From Hexactinellida sp. DTS-2022 (Eukaryota > Porifera > Hexactinellida), in NCBI GenBank assembly GCA_028753945.1, contig JAPNXP010000010.1:1429042-1493041 (forward strand): DNA of 64,000 bases, read 5' to 3'. Both the position numbers and the translations under genes were made by a program. The notes below the pieces were generated by a model. That model had not been told where the DNA came from. It was given only the letters and a program-made list of their open reading frames with translations, and did not search any database. This document shows positions 23,405 to 34,168 of this stretch, one piece after another (positions within the stretch are counted from its first letter, which is position 1; each line of letters starts with the position of its first letter).

Positions 23405-24595
23405 TGACCGAGATACTAGGAGTAGGGATAAACACAGAATATACAAAAATGAAATTGCGACTTGCGGGTCAGAATCCTACGCAACAGACCTCTACAAAGG
23501 TCTTGAACCTTGAGGTGATGATGCATCGTCAAAAATGTGTTTTTTCAATTTTGTGAATTATATACTTTGAATGAGCTGGTTGTGTTGGATAAACACCCAA
23601 CACGCACATAAAAATGCTGACTCATCACTTATTATAATCTACTGAAACTCGAAAATGAAGTGAGCTTAAACGAAACTTCCAACTCACTAAGGGTCGTTGC
23701 ATTCCGAAACACCTTTCTGAAATGGTTTAACACCTTCATAGTGATGATGACGCATGTTCCTTTGGTGGCACTATATTTTTGTGGTTGTTTATTGATAGTG
23801 CCTCCAAAGGAACATGCTGTCGGCACAGGCTGCAATTTTGGATTTTTTTTCGCCCAGTCACCAACGCCTCAAGGTGTCAAGAACCATTTGTTAATTGGTC
23901 CGAGTCACAAGGAACGTATGAAGTTTGTTTCCATCATAAACCATCTTGAGTTAATGCCATTCATTCATTATGAATCGATAAAAGATTATTTTATTAGTTA
24001 TGTATTTAGCAATGTTATCCACGGTGAGTTGAGTTAAGTCAACAAATTCCTTATGTCATTGTATTTTATTTAATCCATAGTATAGTGATACTAAAATTAA
24101 ATAGAAGCCAGCTGGAATTTATAAGTTAAATCAATATAATTATCGCAAATTGAAACAATGGAATTAGATTTAACAGTTTTATTAAAATTTAAGTGTGAGT
24201 AAACAAAGAAATTTCAACCCCCATTTATGGCAGAAATTAAAGCCATTATTTAAAATTTTCTTCTCCCATCAGACGCAGAATGTTAAGATGAATCCAAATA
24301 TGAAATAAAATTTGGGTGTTTAGTAAAACATATTTTGAGTTATGGACCAGACAATTTTTGAAAGGTGTTAAAGATGTGTCCAAAATTTGTTAATCAAAAA
24401 TCGGAACCCCAGGTGCAAATTAGACGGTCCCATCGCACCTACATGCCAAGTTTCAGACGATCAACTATAAAGCTCTGGCCAGGGCACCGTGTACGGAGAA
24501 AGAAAATAATAAAAATCCAAAATTGCATCCTGTGCCGACGCATGTTCCTTTGGTGGCACTATATTTTGTTGGTTGTTTATTGATTGTTATTGATT
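23405..24595 (+). repeat. Family R copies
   Basis: A partly inverted type 2 segment (23510-23745) precedes a cassette at 23748-23843, a type 1 tail, a head and the left half of another cassette (24514-24585). The latter is cut off by the MULE-derived copy that follows. Confidence 0.7.
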
Positions 24596-25175
24596 GAGAT
24601 AATGAGATTATTACCATATAAAGAATTAAGTGCTAATAATCTCATTATCTCAAAGATTATTGAAGTTAGGCCTAGAAAATGTATTATCAATGAACAGAAA
24701 GTTACCAATTGCGAATTGATCAGTACTAGCTTAGTTTACATAAAATAGATAGTTTTTGAGTTATGGCTCATTTAGGAAATATACATTTCCCTGGCAACCG
24801 AGGAATGTGTCAACATTCCATTTATAATTTCGATATATTTCATTCAACTAGTTATGGACATCCTCATGTTCCAATTTGGAACATTTATACCGCGTTTAAC
24901 TATGTTTAAAGCAGGCTATAAAAACACGATAATTCCCACGAAAAATAGTGATTACGTAATCAAATGGTGATATATCACAATTCTAAAGTGTGTTATGTAT
25001 GCCTTGATATCATGTTCCTAACGTCCTATATAATTATAAAGCTTTTATCTGATCTGTCATTACTAGCTATTGAGATAAAGATATATTAGCCAATAATCAA
25101 TGGCCTTTAAGTAATCCATGGTCCAGCAAAATCTGCTCAGCAGTAAGGCCTTATATAACGAAGGTCACGGTATGG
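24596..25175 (+). mobile_element. Non-autonomous relative of the 17.9-kb MULE
   Basis: It starts 'gagataatgag', contains a palindromic 'gaattaagtgctaataatct' neighbourhood and 'ggcaaccgaggaatgtg', and ends near 'cttatataacgaaggtcacg'. The first ~270 bp match 17945-18210 upstream of the MULE frame, and a second copy lies inverted at 45099-45669. No coding sequence is retained. It replaces the right half of a family R cassette and part of its tail. Confidence 0.65.
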
Positions 25176-25303
25176 GTAATAAATTATAATATAATGTTTA
25201 ATTAATTTAGCAATGTTATCCACGGTGATTTGAGTTGAGTCAACAAAATCCTCTTATTATATTATTTTATTTTATCCATTGTATAGTAATACTACAATTA
25301 AAT

Positions 25304-25716
25304 TAGGGCTGAAACGAATATTCGAAATGTAACGAACGAACCTTTTTCTAAACGAACGAATATTCGAATATTCGTTCGTTTGGATGACTAAGCATTAAAT
25401 CAATTTCTAGGGACAAAATACATTGGAAAATAGGTTTTTGATCAAGTTACAATGGTATAATAACAGTTACGAAGTGTATTATATACAAGTTAACTAATAA
25501 TCAGCTAGTTTAAGTGGGAATTTATAATTACGATATCTCTAACCTATACAAAAGTCTTGTTCTTGTCCAAAACTAGTCAACGAATATACGTTTCAATTTA
25601 ATATTCGTCCAAACGAATATTCGTTTCGTAACGAATATTCGTTTGCAAACGAACGAATATTCGTTCAATCATTTCGAACGAATATTCGAATATTCGGTAT
25701 ATTCGTTTCAGCCCTA
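25304..25716. mobile_element. hAT-like MITE packed with CGAATATTCG palindromes
   Basis: Ends TAGGGCTGAAACG and its inverse, flanked by AATTAAAT on both sides (25296-25303 and 25717-25724). Uninterrupted family R copies read 'actacaattaaatagaagcc' here, which confirms the insertion point. The 413-bp body contains about eight copies of the 10-bp palindrome CGAATATTCG, mostly near the two ends. It is non-coding. Confidence 0.9.
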
Positions 25717-26996
25717 AATTAAATAGAAGCCAGCTGGAATTTATAAGTTTAAATCAATATAATTATCGCGAGTTGAATCAATAGAGTAAGATTTAACAAG
25801 TTGAATCAATATAATTATCACGAGCTGAAACAATAGAATTTGATTTAACACTTTCAATATAACTGAAGTGTTAGTAAACAAAGGGAATTTAAACCTCCAT
25901 TTATGGCATGAATTAAACCCATTATTAAAATTTGTCTTCTCCCATCCGACGCAGAATTTTATGGTGAATCCAATGGTAAAATAAAAATTTAGGGTTTAGT
26001 ATAACATTTTTTGAGTTATGGACCAGACAAATTTTGAAAGGTGTAAAGATGTGTCCAAAATTTATTAATCAAAAATCGTAACCCCAGGTGCAAATTAGAC
26101 GGTCCCATCGCACCTACATGCCAAGTTTCAGACCATCAACTATAAAGCTCTGGCCAGGGCACCGTCTACGGAGAAAAAAAAATTGCAGCTGTGCCGACGC
26201 ATGTTCCTTTGGTGGCACTATATCTTGTTGGTGGTTTATTGAAAGTGCCTCCAAAGGAACATGCTGTCAGCACATCTGCAATTTTGGATTTTTTTCGCGA
26301 TGTCATCAACGCCTCAAGGTCTCATGATCCATTTGTTAATTGATCCGAGCCACAAGGAACGGTTGATAAATTTGAAGTTTGTTTCTATCACAAACCATCT
26401 TGAGTTACATGCCATTCATTCATTTTGTATTGATAATATATTATATTATTAGTTATTTATTTTAGCAATGTTATCCACGGTGAGTTGAGTAGAGTCAACA
26501 AATTCGATATATTATTTTATTTTATTTAATCCATTGTATGGTAATACTACAATTAAATAGAAGCCAGCTGGAATTTATAAGTTGAATCAATATATTTATC
26601 GCAAGTTGAAACAATAGAGTAAGATTTAACAAGTTAAATCAATATAATTATTACAAGTTGAAACAATAGAATTCGATTTAACAGTTTTACTGAATCTCAA
26701 GTGTGAGGAAATAGTGGAGATTGGCACCCAAATTATGGCTGAAACTACGGACAAATTTAAAATTCGTATCCTTCCAAAAGGTGTAAAATTAAATTCTCTT
26801 TCCAATCATTTAAATTTGATCAATCTCATCATTATTAATTTAATGTTATGAGCCTTAATAAGCTTAATTAGGTGTTAAAATTATTTGATCAAAAATCGTA
26901 ACCCTAGGTGCAAATTAGACGGTAACACCGATTCTTCATGCCAAATTTCAGCCTAACAACTATAAAGCTCTGGCCAGGGCACCGTCTACGGAAAAA

Positions 26997-27122
26997 ATAA
27001 AGGCAGTAAGATCAATACTGGGCCACTATTCTATAGTATAGTCGGCACAGTAATAATAATAATAATAAGGGCAGTAAGATCAATACTGGGCCACTATACT
27101 ATAGTATAGTCGGCACAGTAAA
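26997..27122. repeat. Two mini-hairpin units at an inversion point
   Basis: Two 'actgggccactat...tagtcggcacagta' units lie between a forward family R head and an inverted head. Confidence 0.82.
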
Positions 27123-28161
27123 AAAGTTTACTAAACCCCCAATTTTTATTTCACAATTGGATTCATCTTAAAATTCTGCGTCTGATGGGAGAAGAAATTT
27201 TTAAATAATGGGTTACCTTCTGATATAAATGGGGGTTGAAATTTGTTTGTTTACTCACCCTTCACTTTCAGTAAACTGTTAAATCTAATTCTATTGTTTC
27301 GACTTGTAATAAATATATTGATTTAACTTATAAATTCCAGCTGGTTTCTATTTACTTGTTTTATTAGTATTAGTGGGGCAGCATAATTTTTGATATAATA
27401 ATTTTTTAATTTTTGATACAAACATGAAAATTGGCACAGACATAGATAAATATATTATATAAGGATATGGATATGCAGGCATCACGAAATTTTAATATTT
27501 TCAATATGGCGGCCAAAAATTGTGGGAAAGTGTCGGACAAAAGCCCGCTCTCGCGATTACTTGTTAAATGACCTCGTAGAGTGTTTATATGCACATAGTT
27601 ATTCTCAAATGACTGTGCGATGAAGAAAGAGGGGTCACTCGATAGGATAGAAACAATATTTGAGAATGGAATGTGTTACATTCCAGCGTTGTCAAGGAAT
27701 GTCCTCCCTCCCAAACATGGTCATGTGACCCCTATAATCACTGGAAATCTTATGCTGATTACGAATATCAGCATTAAACATTGATTAAACTTCAATTGAC
27801 CAAGTTAATTTGCTTTTGTACATATATGTACTACAGTATAACTCGGTTAGTACGTACTTAGGCTTAGTAAGTACTAATTTATTTAACCAATTAGTAATTT
27901 ATATGTATCTCAATATAATGTAAAGTCAGTTAGTATGTACACTTGGATAATATGCACAAATTTTATCTCCCGAGGGGTTACATACTAACCGAGTTCTATT
28001 TTAAGTCAAAATGTCATTCCGTCTTAAAAATCTTGTGAAACTTTTACTCGATTAAGCGGAGAAATCTATTAACTGGTGGCTCTATAAAGCGAGTCGACTA
28101 AGTTTAATCGACAGATTCGACACCAATACCTATCTTATATTCAACGGATATTTCCATATTA

Positions 28162-28340
28162 CAGTAGAATCTCGTTAGTACGAACAAGTTTAATACCATT
28201 TCGCGGATAAGACGACAAACAATTCCACAGAATCAAGTCCCTACAAGCTACAATGGGGTTTACTCCGGTTAATATGAACTCTGGATAAAGCTAACAAAAT
28301 TATATCGTCCGTTGGTGCTCGTATTAACGAGCTTATACTG
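28162..28340. mobile_element. Pogo/Tc1-type MITE
   Basis: Ends CAGTAGAATCTCGTTAGTAC and the inverse of CAGTATAAGCTCGTTAATAC, with TA on both sides. It is nested in the spacer of the inverted-repeat element. Confidence 0.78.
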
Positions 28341-28714
28341 TATATAGACATGCATGTAAAGATCTTATCGATGTTTTAATATAAATCAAAACTGTGTATA
28401 CCAGGTTTTTTTTTAAGTTGAGACCTTGGTGTAACTCAAAACTGCAGCGGCTGCGGCCGACCTCATCGTGGTGTAACTCCAAAACATTTTGGTGCAAAAT
28501 TTACACCAAGATCGGCCTTAAAAAAACCCTAGTGTATTCTATTTCCAGAAAATAGTGGATCTAATACATTACGAAAAATATTGTAAACTTCTGCGCCGAT
28601 TGAGGACTAATCCTCCAGGTGAATGGCTCGATACGCCCCTGCCATTCGAAGTTACCCAGTGATCATCGATTATTAATAGTTGCAGTTATAAACTCTTCTA
28701 AGTCGTTGTTTATT

Positions 28715-29153
28715 AAATAGGAGCCTTCGGTCTCGGTCGCATTTGCGACTGATCGGTGCTACGCACCGCAAGTTAACTGCCGCTATGCGGCCTTACTCCT
28801 CACTTAAGCATTGATGAAAGAGTTAGTAAAACATCCCTTCCTACCATTTCCATACTTTTAACTTGTTTAGCTATAATACCCGTGAAAGCAAACTTCTAGG
28901 GTGATTTTGAATTTTCATTAATCTGTTACCTATTTTGTAAACAACAATAATATTTATATTAAAATTTTAAAAACGCGAAATTGAAATCAGCATACGTGCT
29001 TGTTTACCAATTCTAAAATTAGTTAGTTAGTTTTTATCTCGTATATAAATGCAGTTTCTATTCCCCCATCACTTTAATGCAACCTGGACAAACACACACA
29101 CACATTGGTCACACACACACAAACAAACAACAGTCGAGTTTTAATAATATAGA
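28715..29153 (-). mobile_element. HINE/Helitron-like element, single internal unit
   Basis: On the minus strand it starts TCTATATTATTAAAACTCG, has a GT/GTTT-rich tract, and then one diverged copy of the 141-bp unit (around 28850-28985: 'tagaagtttgctttcacggg', 'ggtaacagattaatgaa'). It ends with short hairpins 'gccgcatagcggc', 'cggtgcgtagcaccg' and 'gtcgcaaatgcgac'. This is the unexpanded form of the element at 14218-17898. Confidence 0.65.
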
Positions 29154-30020
29154 TTCATCAATAGTAATAGTATTTTGAGCGCTTAAACTAAATAAATCCT
29201 AATTAAATTCAAAAATTGAAATATACAATATAACCTCATTAGTACGAACACGGATAAAGCGAATTTCCGGTTACTATTGAACACAATTTTTGGACGCTTC
29301 AAAGAATCTTGAATTCAAATAATACCGGTTGATACCAATTTGTAAAATAGCCGAAAATAGAAGACACGAAAAGTGATTATTTGATTTATACAGTACTAAC
29401 TGACTTGACATTATATTGAGATACATATAAATTACTAATTGGTTAAATAAATTAGTACTTACTAAGCCGAAGTACGTACTAACCGAGTTATACTGTAGTA
29501 CATAAATGTACAAAAACAAATTAAGTTTGTCAATTGAAGTTTAATCAATGTTTAATGCTGATATTCGTATCAGCATAAGATTTCCAGTCATTATAGGGGT
29601 CACATGACCATGTTTGGGAGGGAGGACATTCCTTGACAACGCTGGAATGTAACACATTCCATTCTCAAATATTGTTTCTATCCTATCGAGTGACCCCTCT
29701 TTCTTCATCGCACAGTCATTTGAGAATAACTATGTGCATATAAACACTCTACGAGGTCATTTAACAAGTAATCGCGAGAGCGGGCTTTTGTCCGACACTT
29801 TCCCACAATTTTTGGCCGCCATCTTGAAAATATTAAAATTTCGTGATGCCTGCATATCCATATCCTTTTATAATATATTTATCTATGTCTGTGCCAATTT
29901 TCATGCTTGTATCAAAAATTGAACAATTTTATTGTTATGCTGCCCCACTATATACAATGGATTAAATTAAATAATTCAATAAATTGAATTTGTTGACTTA
30001 CTCACTCACCGTGGAGAACA

Positions 30021-30522
30021 TCTATACTATTAAAACACAAGGCTGGGTGTGTGCTATATTTGTTTGTATGTTACGAGTTGATCGAAGAAAGTGGACGGTT
30101 TCCAATTGTGATTTTTGGCATATAGGGGTAACCTTTGGCCCTTGCCAACAAGTTGAGGTTTCCAATCGAAATTTCTCACACCTCGACAAGTTATGACGTC
30201 ATTGTCACATTTCGAGAGCCCTGAAAATTCTTTTATTCGCACATAACTCGCGCCCTCTAAGAGATAGAAATATTAAGATTTAATGGAATATGCACATTAA
30301 TGATGCGGACACGTTGGTCACACCAGATTGCCAATATGCTAACTAATTATCGCATGATGACGTAATCACTAAAATTTTACATTGTTAAATTTTATTATTA
30401 TAGGCCTATTCACTCTTTGTAATCAATGTTAGAAGTATATAAACCCACATACCAACCGCGAAGCGGTTGGTGTGTGTGGTTGTGTTATGCCGCGAAGCGA
30501 CCTAGCAAGCGAAGCGCGCTAG
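30021..30522 (+). mobile_element. Short non-autonomous Helitron with exact ends
   Basis: It starts TCTATACTATTAAAACACAAGG and ends ...GCGCGCTAG, with a perfect hairpin ACCAACCGC-GAA-GCGGTTGGT upstream of the 3' end. The flanks are inverted family R. Uninterrupted copies read 'ggataaca|ttgctaaaat', so the element sits precisely between A and T with no duplication, the hallmark of Helitron insertion. It encodes no Rep/helicase. Confidence 0.9.
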
Positions 30523-31372
30523 TTGCTAAAAAAGATAACTAAAAAAAATAAAGGCAGTGATTTCAATACTGGGCCACTATACTATTAGTATAGTATAGTC
30601 GGCACAGTAAAAATATAATTTATTATCAATACATGATGAATGAATGACATTAAACTCAAGATTGTTTATGATAGAAACAAACTTCAAATTTATCTACCGT
30701 TCCTTGTGACTCGGACCAATTAACAAATGGTTCTTGACACCTTGAGGCGTTGATGACTTGGCGAAATAAAATCAAAAATTGCAGCTGTGCCGACAGCATG
30801 TTCCATTGGAGGCCTATCAATAAACCACCACCAAAATATAGTGCCATCTTAGGAATATGAGTCGGCACAGCTGCAATTTTGGATTTTTTTAATTTAATTT
30901 GCTTTAATTCATTCAATAGTAATACGTACAACAATTAAATAGACGCCAGCTCAATTTCACAAGTTAAATCAATATAATTATCGCAAGTTGAAACAATAGC
31001 GAAAGATTTATTAAGTTGAATCAATAAATTTATTACAAATTGGAACAATGGAAAAATCTTTACTGAATGTGAAGTGTGTGTGAATTACAAAAAGACGCAA
31101 AATTTAATTAGCTATCCAAATATTAAAATTTTATCAGTTCACTAGGTATTATTTCATGTTATGAGCCATAATTAGCTTAAATAGGTGTTAAAATTGTTTG
31201 ATCAAAATCGTTACCCCCAGGTGCAAATTAGACGGTCACTTCGCATCCACATTCCTAGTTTCAGCCCTCAATGTATGAAGGTTTGGCCAGGGCACCGTTT
31301 ACGGAGAAATAATATAAAAGGCAGTGAGATTAGAACTGGGCCACTATAGTATAGTCGGTACAGCAAAAATAC
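30523..31372. repeat. Family R segments around inverted hairpins
   Basis: An inverted tail (30523-30767, carrying a mini-hairpin at 30548-30612) meets a long cassette at 30768-30889. Sequence beyond the cassette is a forward tail and head (30890-31315), followed by a decayed mini-hairpin (31316-31372). The cassette therefore lies between two tails in opposite orientation, with its loop in the inverted sense. Confidence 0.75.
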
Positions 31373-31826
31373 CAGTACAAATGTACTAAATCCTTGTACG
31401 CCTGTACAGAACAGCCAAAAGCGCTCCAATCCCTGTACGGTTGGCAGGTATGTAATCCACACAAAATAGTATACATTAGATTCACCAAAGTATTTACATA
31501 TCATAAGATTCATAACTAATTATACTTCTTCCAAAAAAATTCTATCACATTTCCCTTATTCACAAAGAAGCCAAAATACCTGCTATTGTCCTGTCATAAT
31601 ATAGTTTTCTATACATTTATTCTGGATATTTACCTCCTCTTTTCAAAATATCGGATTTGTTCGTAAAGAAATTAGAAGCGTATCACGATAATAGGATAAT
31701 AATCTCCACTAATTAATCTATCATTTTGGTAATTCACAATACACATCAGTTTATATTTCATTGTAATAATCGTTTGAGTATATTTAAATTTCGTTGTTGT
31801 TAGGATAATTAAACTAAATAGTAATC
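31373..31826. other. Unassigned spacer
   Basis: The first 70 bp ('cttgtacgcctgtacagaac', 'cctgtacggttggcaggta') match the inverse of 13855-13925. The remainder is AT-rich without recognisable features. Confidence 0.35.
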
Positions 31827-32637
31827 GACCGGGACAAAGATTTTGACCGGGACCAGGAAAAAAATTTCACGGGACCGGGATTTCTTTAGGAGGCAATTTA
31901 TTAAGTTATAGTTCAATACACATTGTAATTGGTGTGTTGAAAGATCACTACTTACAGGGGCGTAAACTTGGGATGTGCGGCGGGTGCCTGACACCTTGGC
32001 GGCTGTGATGCCTTGGTTCCAAAGGTATCTGGCACCCTGGTATTTTCAAATCGAAATTAAACCCACGAACTTAATTTAGCAGATGGCGAGCTAAATAATT
32101 TTTATCAAGACACAAAACACAAAATGAATAGTTATCCAGAAAAATATATAACTAGGGGGTGAACAAAGTGTCGTGGCACATGAGTATTTTGAAGAGGTTT
32201 ACGCCCATGACTACTTACAATCAAGAGCTTGTACTTTACCAATTAGATTCTACCAATCAAAATTGTGAATATTTCCCCTCTTTTACCCGCAATAGATTAT
32301 TAACTATATATAGTAATATGAATTTATAAGTGAGTATTTATTGAAAACCATTAATCACATTTACATCTGTTATATATTATAGTAATGTGCTTTGCTTTTT
32401 TACTCTCCCAGATCGAATGTATCGTTTCACTGTTATAAAATTCTAAAATGTATACAATCTTCGATTTTATAAATTATGAAGTACAGTATCAAAATAACGC
32501 GTTCATTCATTCAATTAAGAAATTTGAATAGCCTATCCCCACTATGGATATCCGGTGAAAATACGAAAATACCGGGACCAGGAACCGAAAAATTGACGGG
32601 ATTGACCGAGACCGGGAATCAAACCGGGATCCTGGTC
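31827..32637. mobile_element. Possible MITE with CGACCGGGAC ends
   Basis: The left end 'cgaccgggacaaag' and the right end 'ccgggatcctggtcg' are imperfect inverses, each followed inside by repeated 'gaccggga' blocks. No target duplication was found, so the outline is tentative. It contains the hAT MITE at 31955. Confidence 0.45.
31955..32209. mobile_element. hAT MITE with perfect 8-bp duplication
   Basis: Ends CAGGGGCGTAAAC and the inverse of CATGGGCGTAAAC, flanked by ACTACTTA at 31947-31954 and 32210-32217. It is 255 bp and non-coding. Confidence 0.92.
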
Positions 32638-32844
32638 GTTTCCTAAAACTAATACTATCTCTTCTCAAATAAAGCTAGTTCCAAGTGGATATAATTCTGG
32701 AAGAAACGAAATTGAAAGACGATCCCCCCAAGTTCAAAAATCCAAGATACGCCACTGCCCTCCAACCAAATTTCAAGTCTGTAGCTCTTACCAGTTCCAA
32801 ATCAAATTTCGAACAAAAATAAACATTTTGATTTAATATACAAG

Positions 32845-33027
32845 ATGCTGATTGCTAACTCAGCACATGATCACGTAATCATTAAAATTTTACTGTTAAA
32901 TTGTATTATTTTAGGCCTATTTTTGCTATATAATAAATGTTATAATTATAAACAACACACTAACTGCGAAGCGGTTGGTGTGGGTTGTGTTCTGCTGCGA
33001 AGCGATCTAGCAAGCGAAGTACGCTAT
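32845..33027 (+). mobile_element. Helitron 3' end fragment
   Basis: It matches the last ~190 bp of the Helitron at 30021, including 'ttaggcctatt', the 'gcgaagcggttggtgtg' hairpin arm and 'gcgatctagcaagcgaag'. The 5' half is absent, and a foldback MITE begins five bases downstream. Confidence 0.75.
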
Positions 33028-33032
33028 TATTA

Positions 33033-33972
33033 GTAGGGTCAAAATCTAAGATTCCGTGACCAACCTCTGGCAAGTTAAGTTTTATGCCTGATTCTGGTAC
33101 TTAAGGGTATATCTCGCGAATTAAGCTCCCAATCCGGTCTCGAAATTTTTTTATAGCGACAAATTCAAAGGGCCTCCAATAATCGTTTTAAAAATTAAGG
33201 CCCCTCTCTGAACATTTCATAAATTGAGATTAGAGTGTTTTTGAACAGTATACAATAAGTAATAGCTGCACTTAAAATTTCAACTCAATCGGGACTATAC
33301 TTTTAATGTAATAACCTTTTGAAGATTCCTACGTCATTTGTTACCATGATGGGGTCCATTGTTTGACTATTTCTTTAAGAGATTTGAAGAATATCTTATC
33401 CTATATACTTGTAATATCCTTTTAACTGGCCGCCCACCCCCATATTGTTGATCGCCCTCCCCCCCCCCCAATATTGCTGATGGGGGGGGCTGGAGGGTCA
33501 CTGGGAGCGACCTCTCGGACCTTTCGGTGGATTTAATTTTTATATGAAAGTAGTCCTTTTGATCGACCAAGGGATGATAGAGGGTGAAAACACGTTTGTT
33601 TACTCAATATATCCAGATTTTGTTTCTGAAGAAACAAATCTGGAAGTATTTAGTAAACTTCCTAGTGGCACCCACCAGACCCCCCAAGTGGGCCGATTCT
33701 TTGATTATATTTTCCAAAACTTGACGACTATGACTTATTGTATACTGTACAAGAACACTCTAATCTCAATTTATGAAATCTTCAGAGAGGGGCCTTAATT
33801 TTTCAAAATGATAGCCGGAGGGCCTTTGAATTTGTCGCTATAAAAAAGTTTGCCCAAATTTTCGAGACCGGCATGGGAGCTTAAATCGCGAGATATACCC
33901 TAAAGTCTCAGAATCAGGCATAAAACTTAACTTGCCAGAGGTTGGTCACGGAATCTTAGATTTTGACCCTAC
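33033..33972. mobile_element. Foldback MITE (GTGGGGTC family)
   Basis: Ends GTAGGGTCAAAATCTAAG and its inverse, with TA at 33031-33032 and 33973-33974. The arms match those of the copy at 41269. The central loop contains a G/C-rich hairpin around 33450-33500. Two small frames here (33367-33570 minus and 33544-33798 plus) are artefacts of the repeat. Confidence 0.85.
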
Positions 33973-34089
33973 TATACATAATATTACTGAATTCAGAATA
34001 TACTAGAATTATTAATGGACCAAAATAATTAATAGACAAAGTTATATTAAATGAGCGCAGGGACACTTGATGCTCTGAAATAAATGAGT

Positions 34090-34095
34090 TTTATT
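34090..34095 (-). terminator. Polyadenylation signal of the esterase gene
   Basis: AATAAA on the minus strand, about 74 bp beyond the stop codon. Confidence 0.5.
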
Positions 34096-34168
34096 TATCA
34101 TCTAAAGTATTGAAAAATAATACTAGTAGATAGCAAATTGATAATAAAAATATATTCAATATGTACTA

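Larger units (their letters stand above)
25176..27360 (+). repeat. Family R copies ending in a head-to-head inversion
   Basis: A tail (25190-25900, split by a hAT MITE), a head, a cassette at 26177-26291, a further tail and head, and two mini-hairpins (26997-27122) are followed by an inverted head (27123-27360). Orientation reverses exactly at the mini-hairpins. Confidence 0.75.
27373..29948. mobile_element. 2.6-kb inverted-repeat element with GTGGGGCAGC ends
   Basis: Left arm (27373 to about 27950) and right arm (about 29394-29948) are near-identical inverted copies starting GTGGGGCAGCATAA. TA lies outside both ends (27371-27372 and 29949-29950). Both arms carry the same 62-codon frame in mirror orientation, which reflects arm identity rather than a gene. 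The middle holds a pogo-type MITE (28162-28340), a HINE-like element (28715-29153) and related 'acagtataactcggttagta' blocks. No transposase was found. Confidence 0.8.

Noticed and set aside
27406..27594. 62-codon frame nearly identical to one at 29734-29922
   Set aside because: It lies in the mirrored arms of the inverted-repeat element. The frame is short, starts without context and has no known motif; identity is explained by arm similarity.
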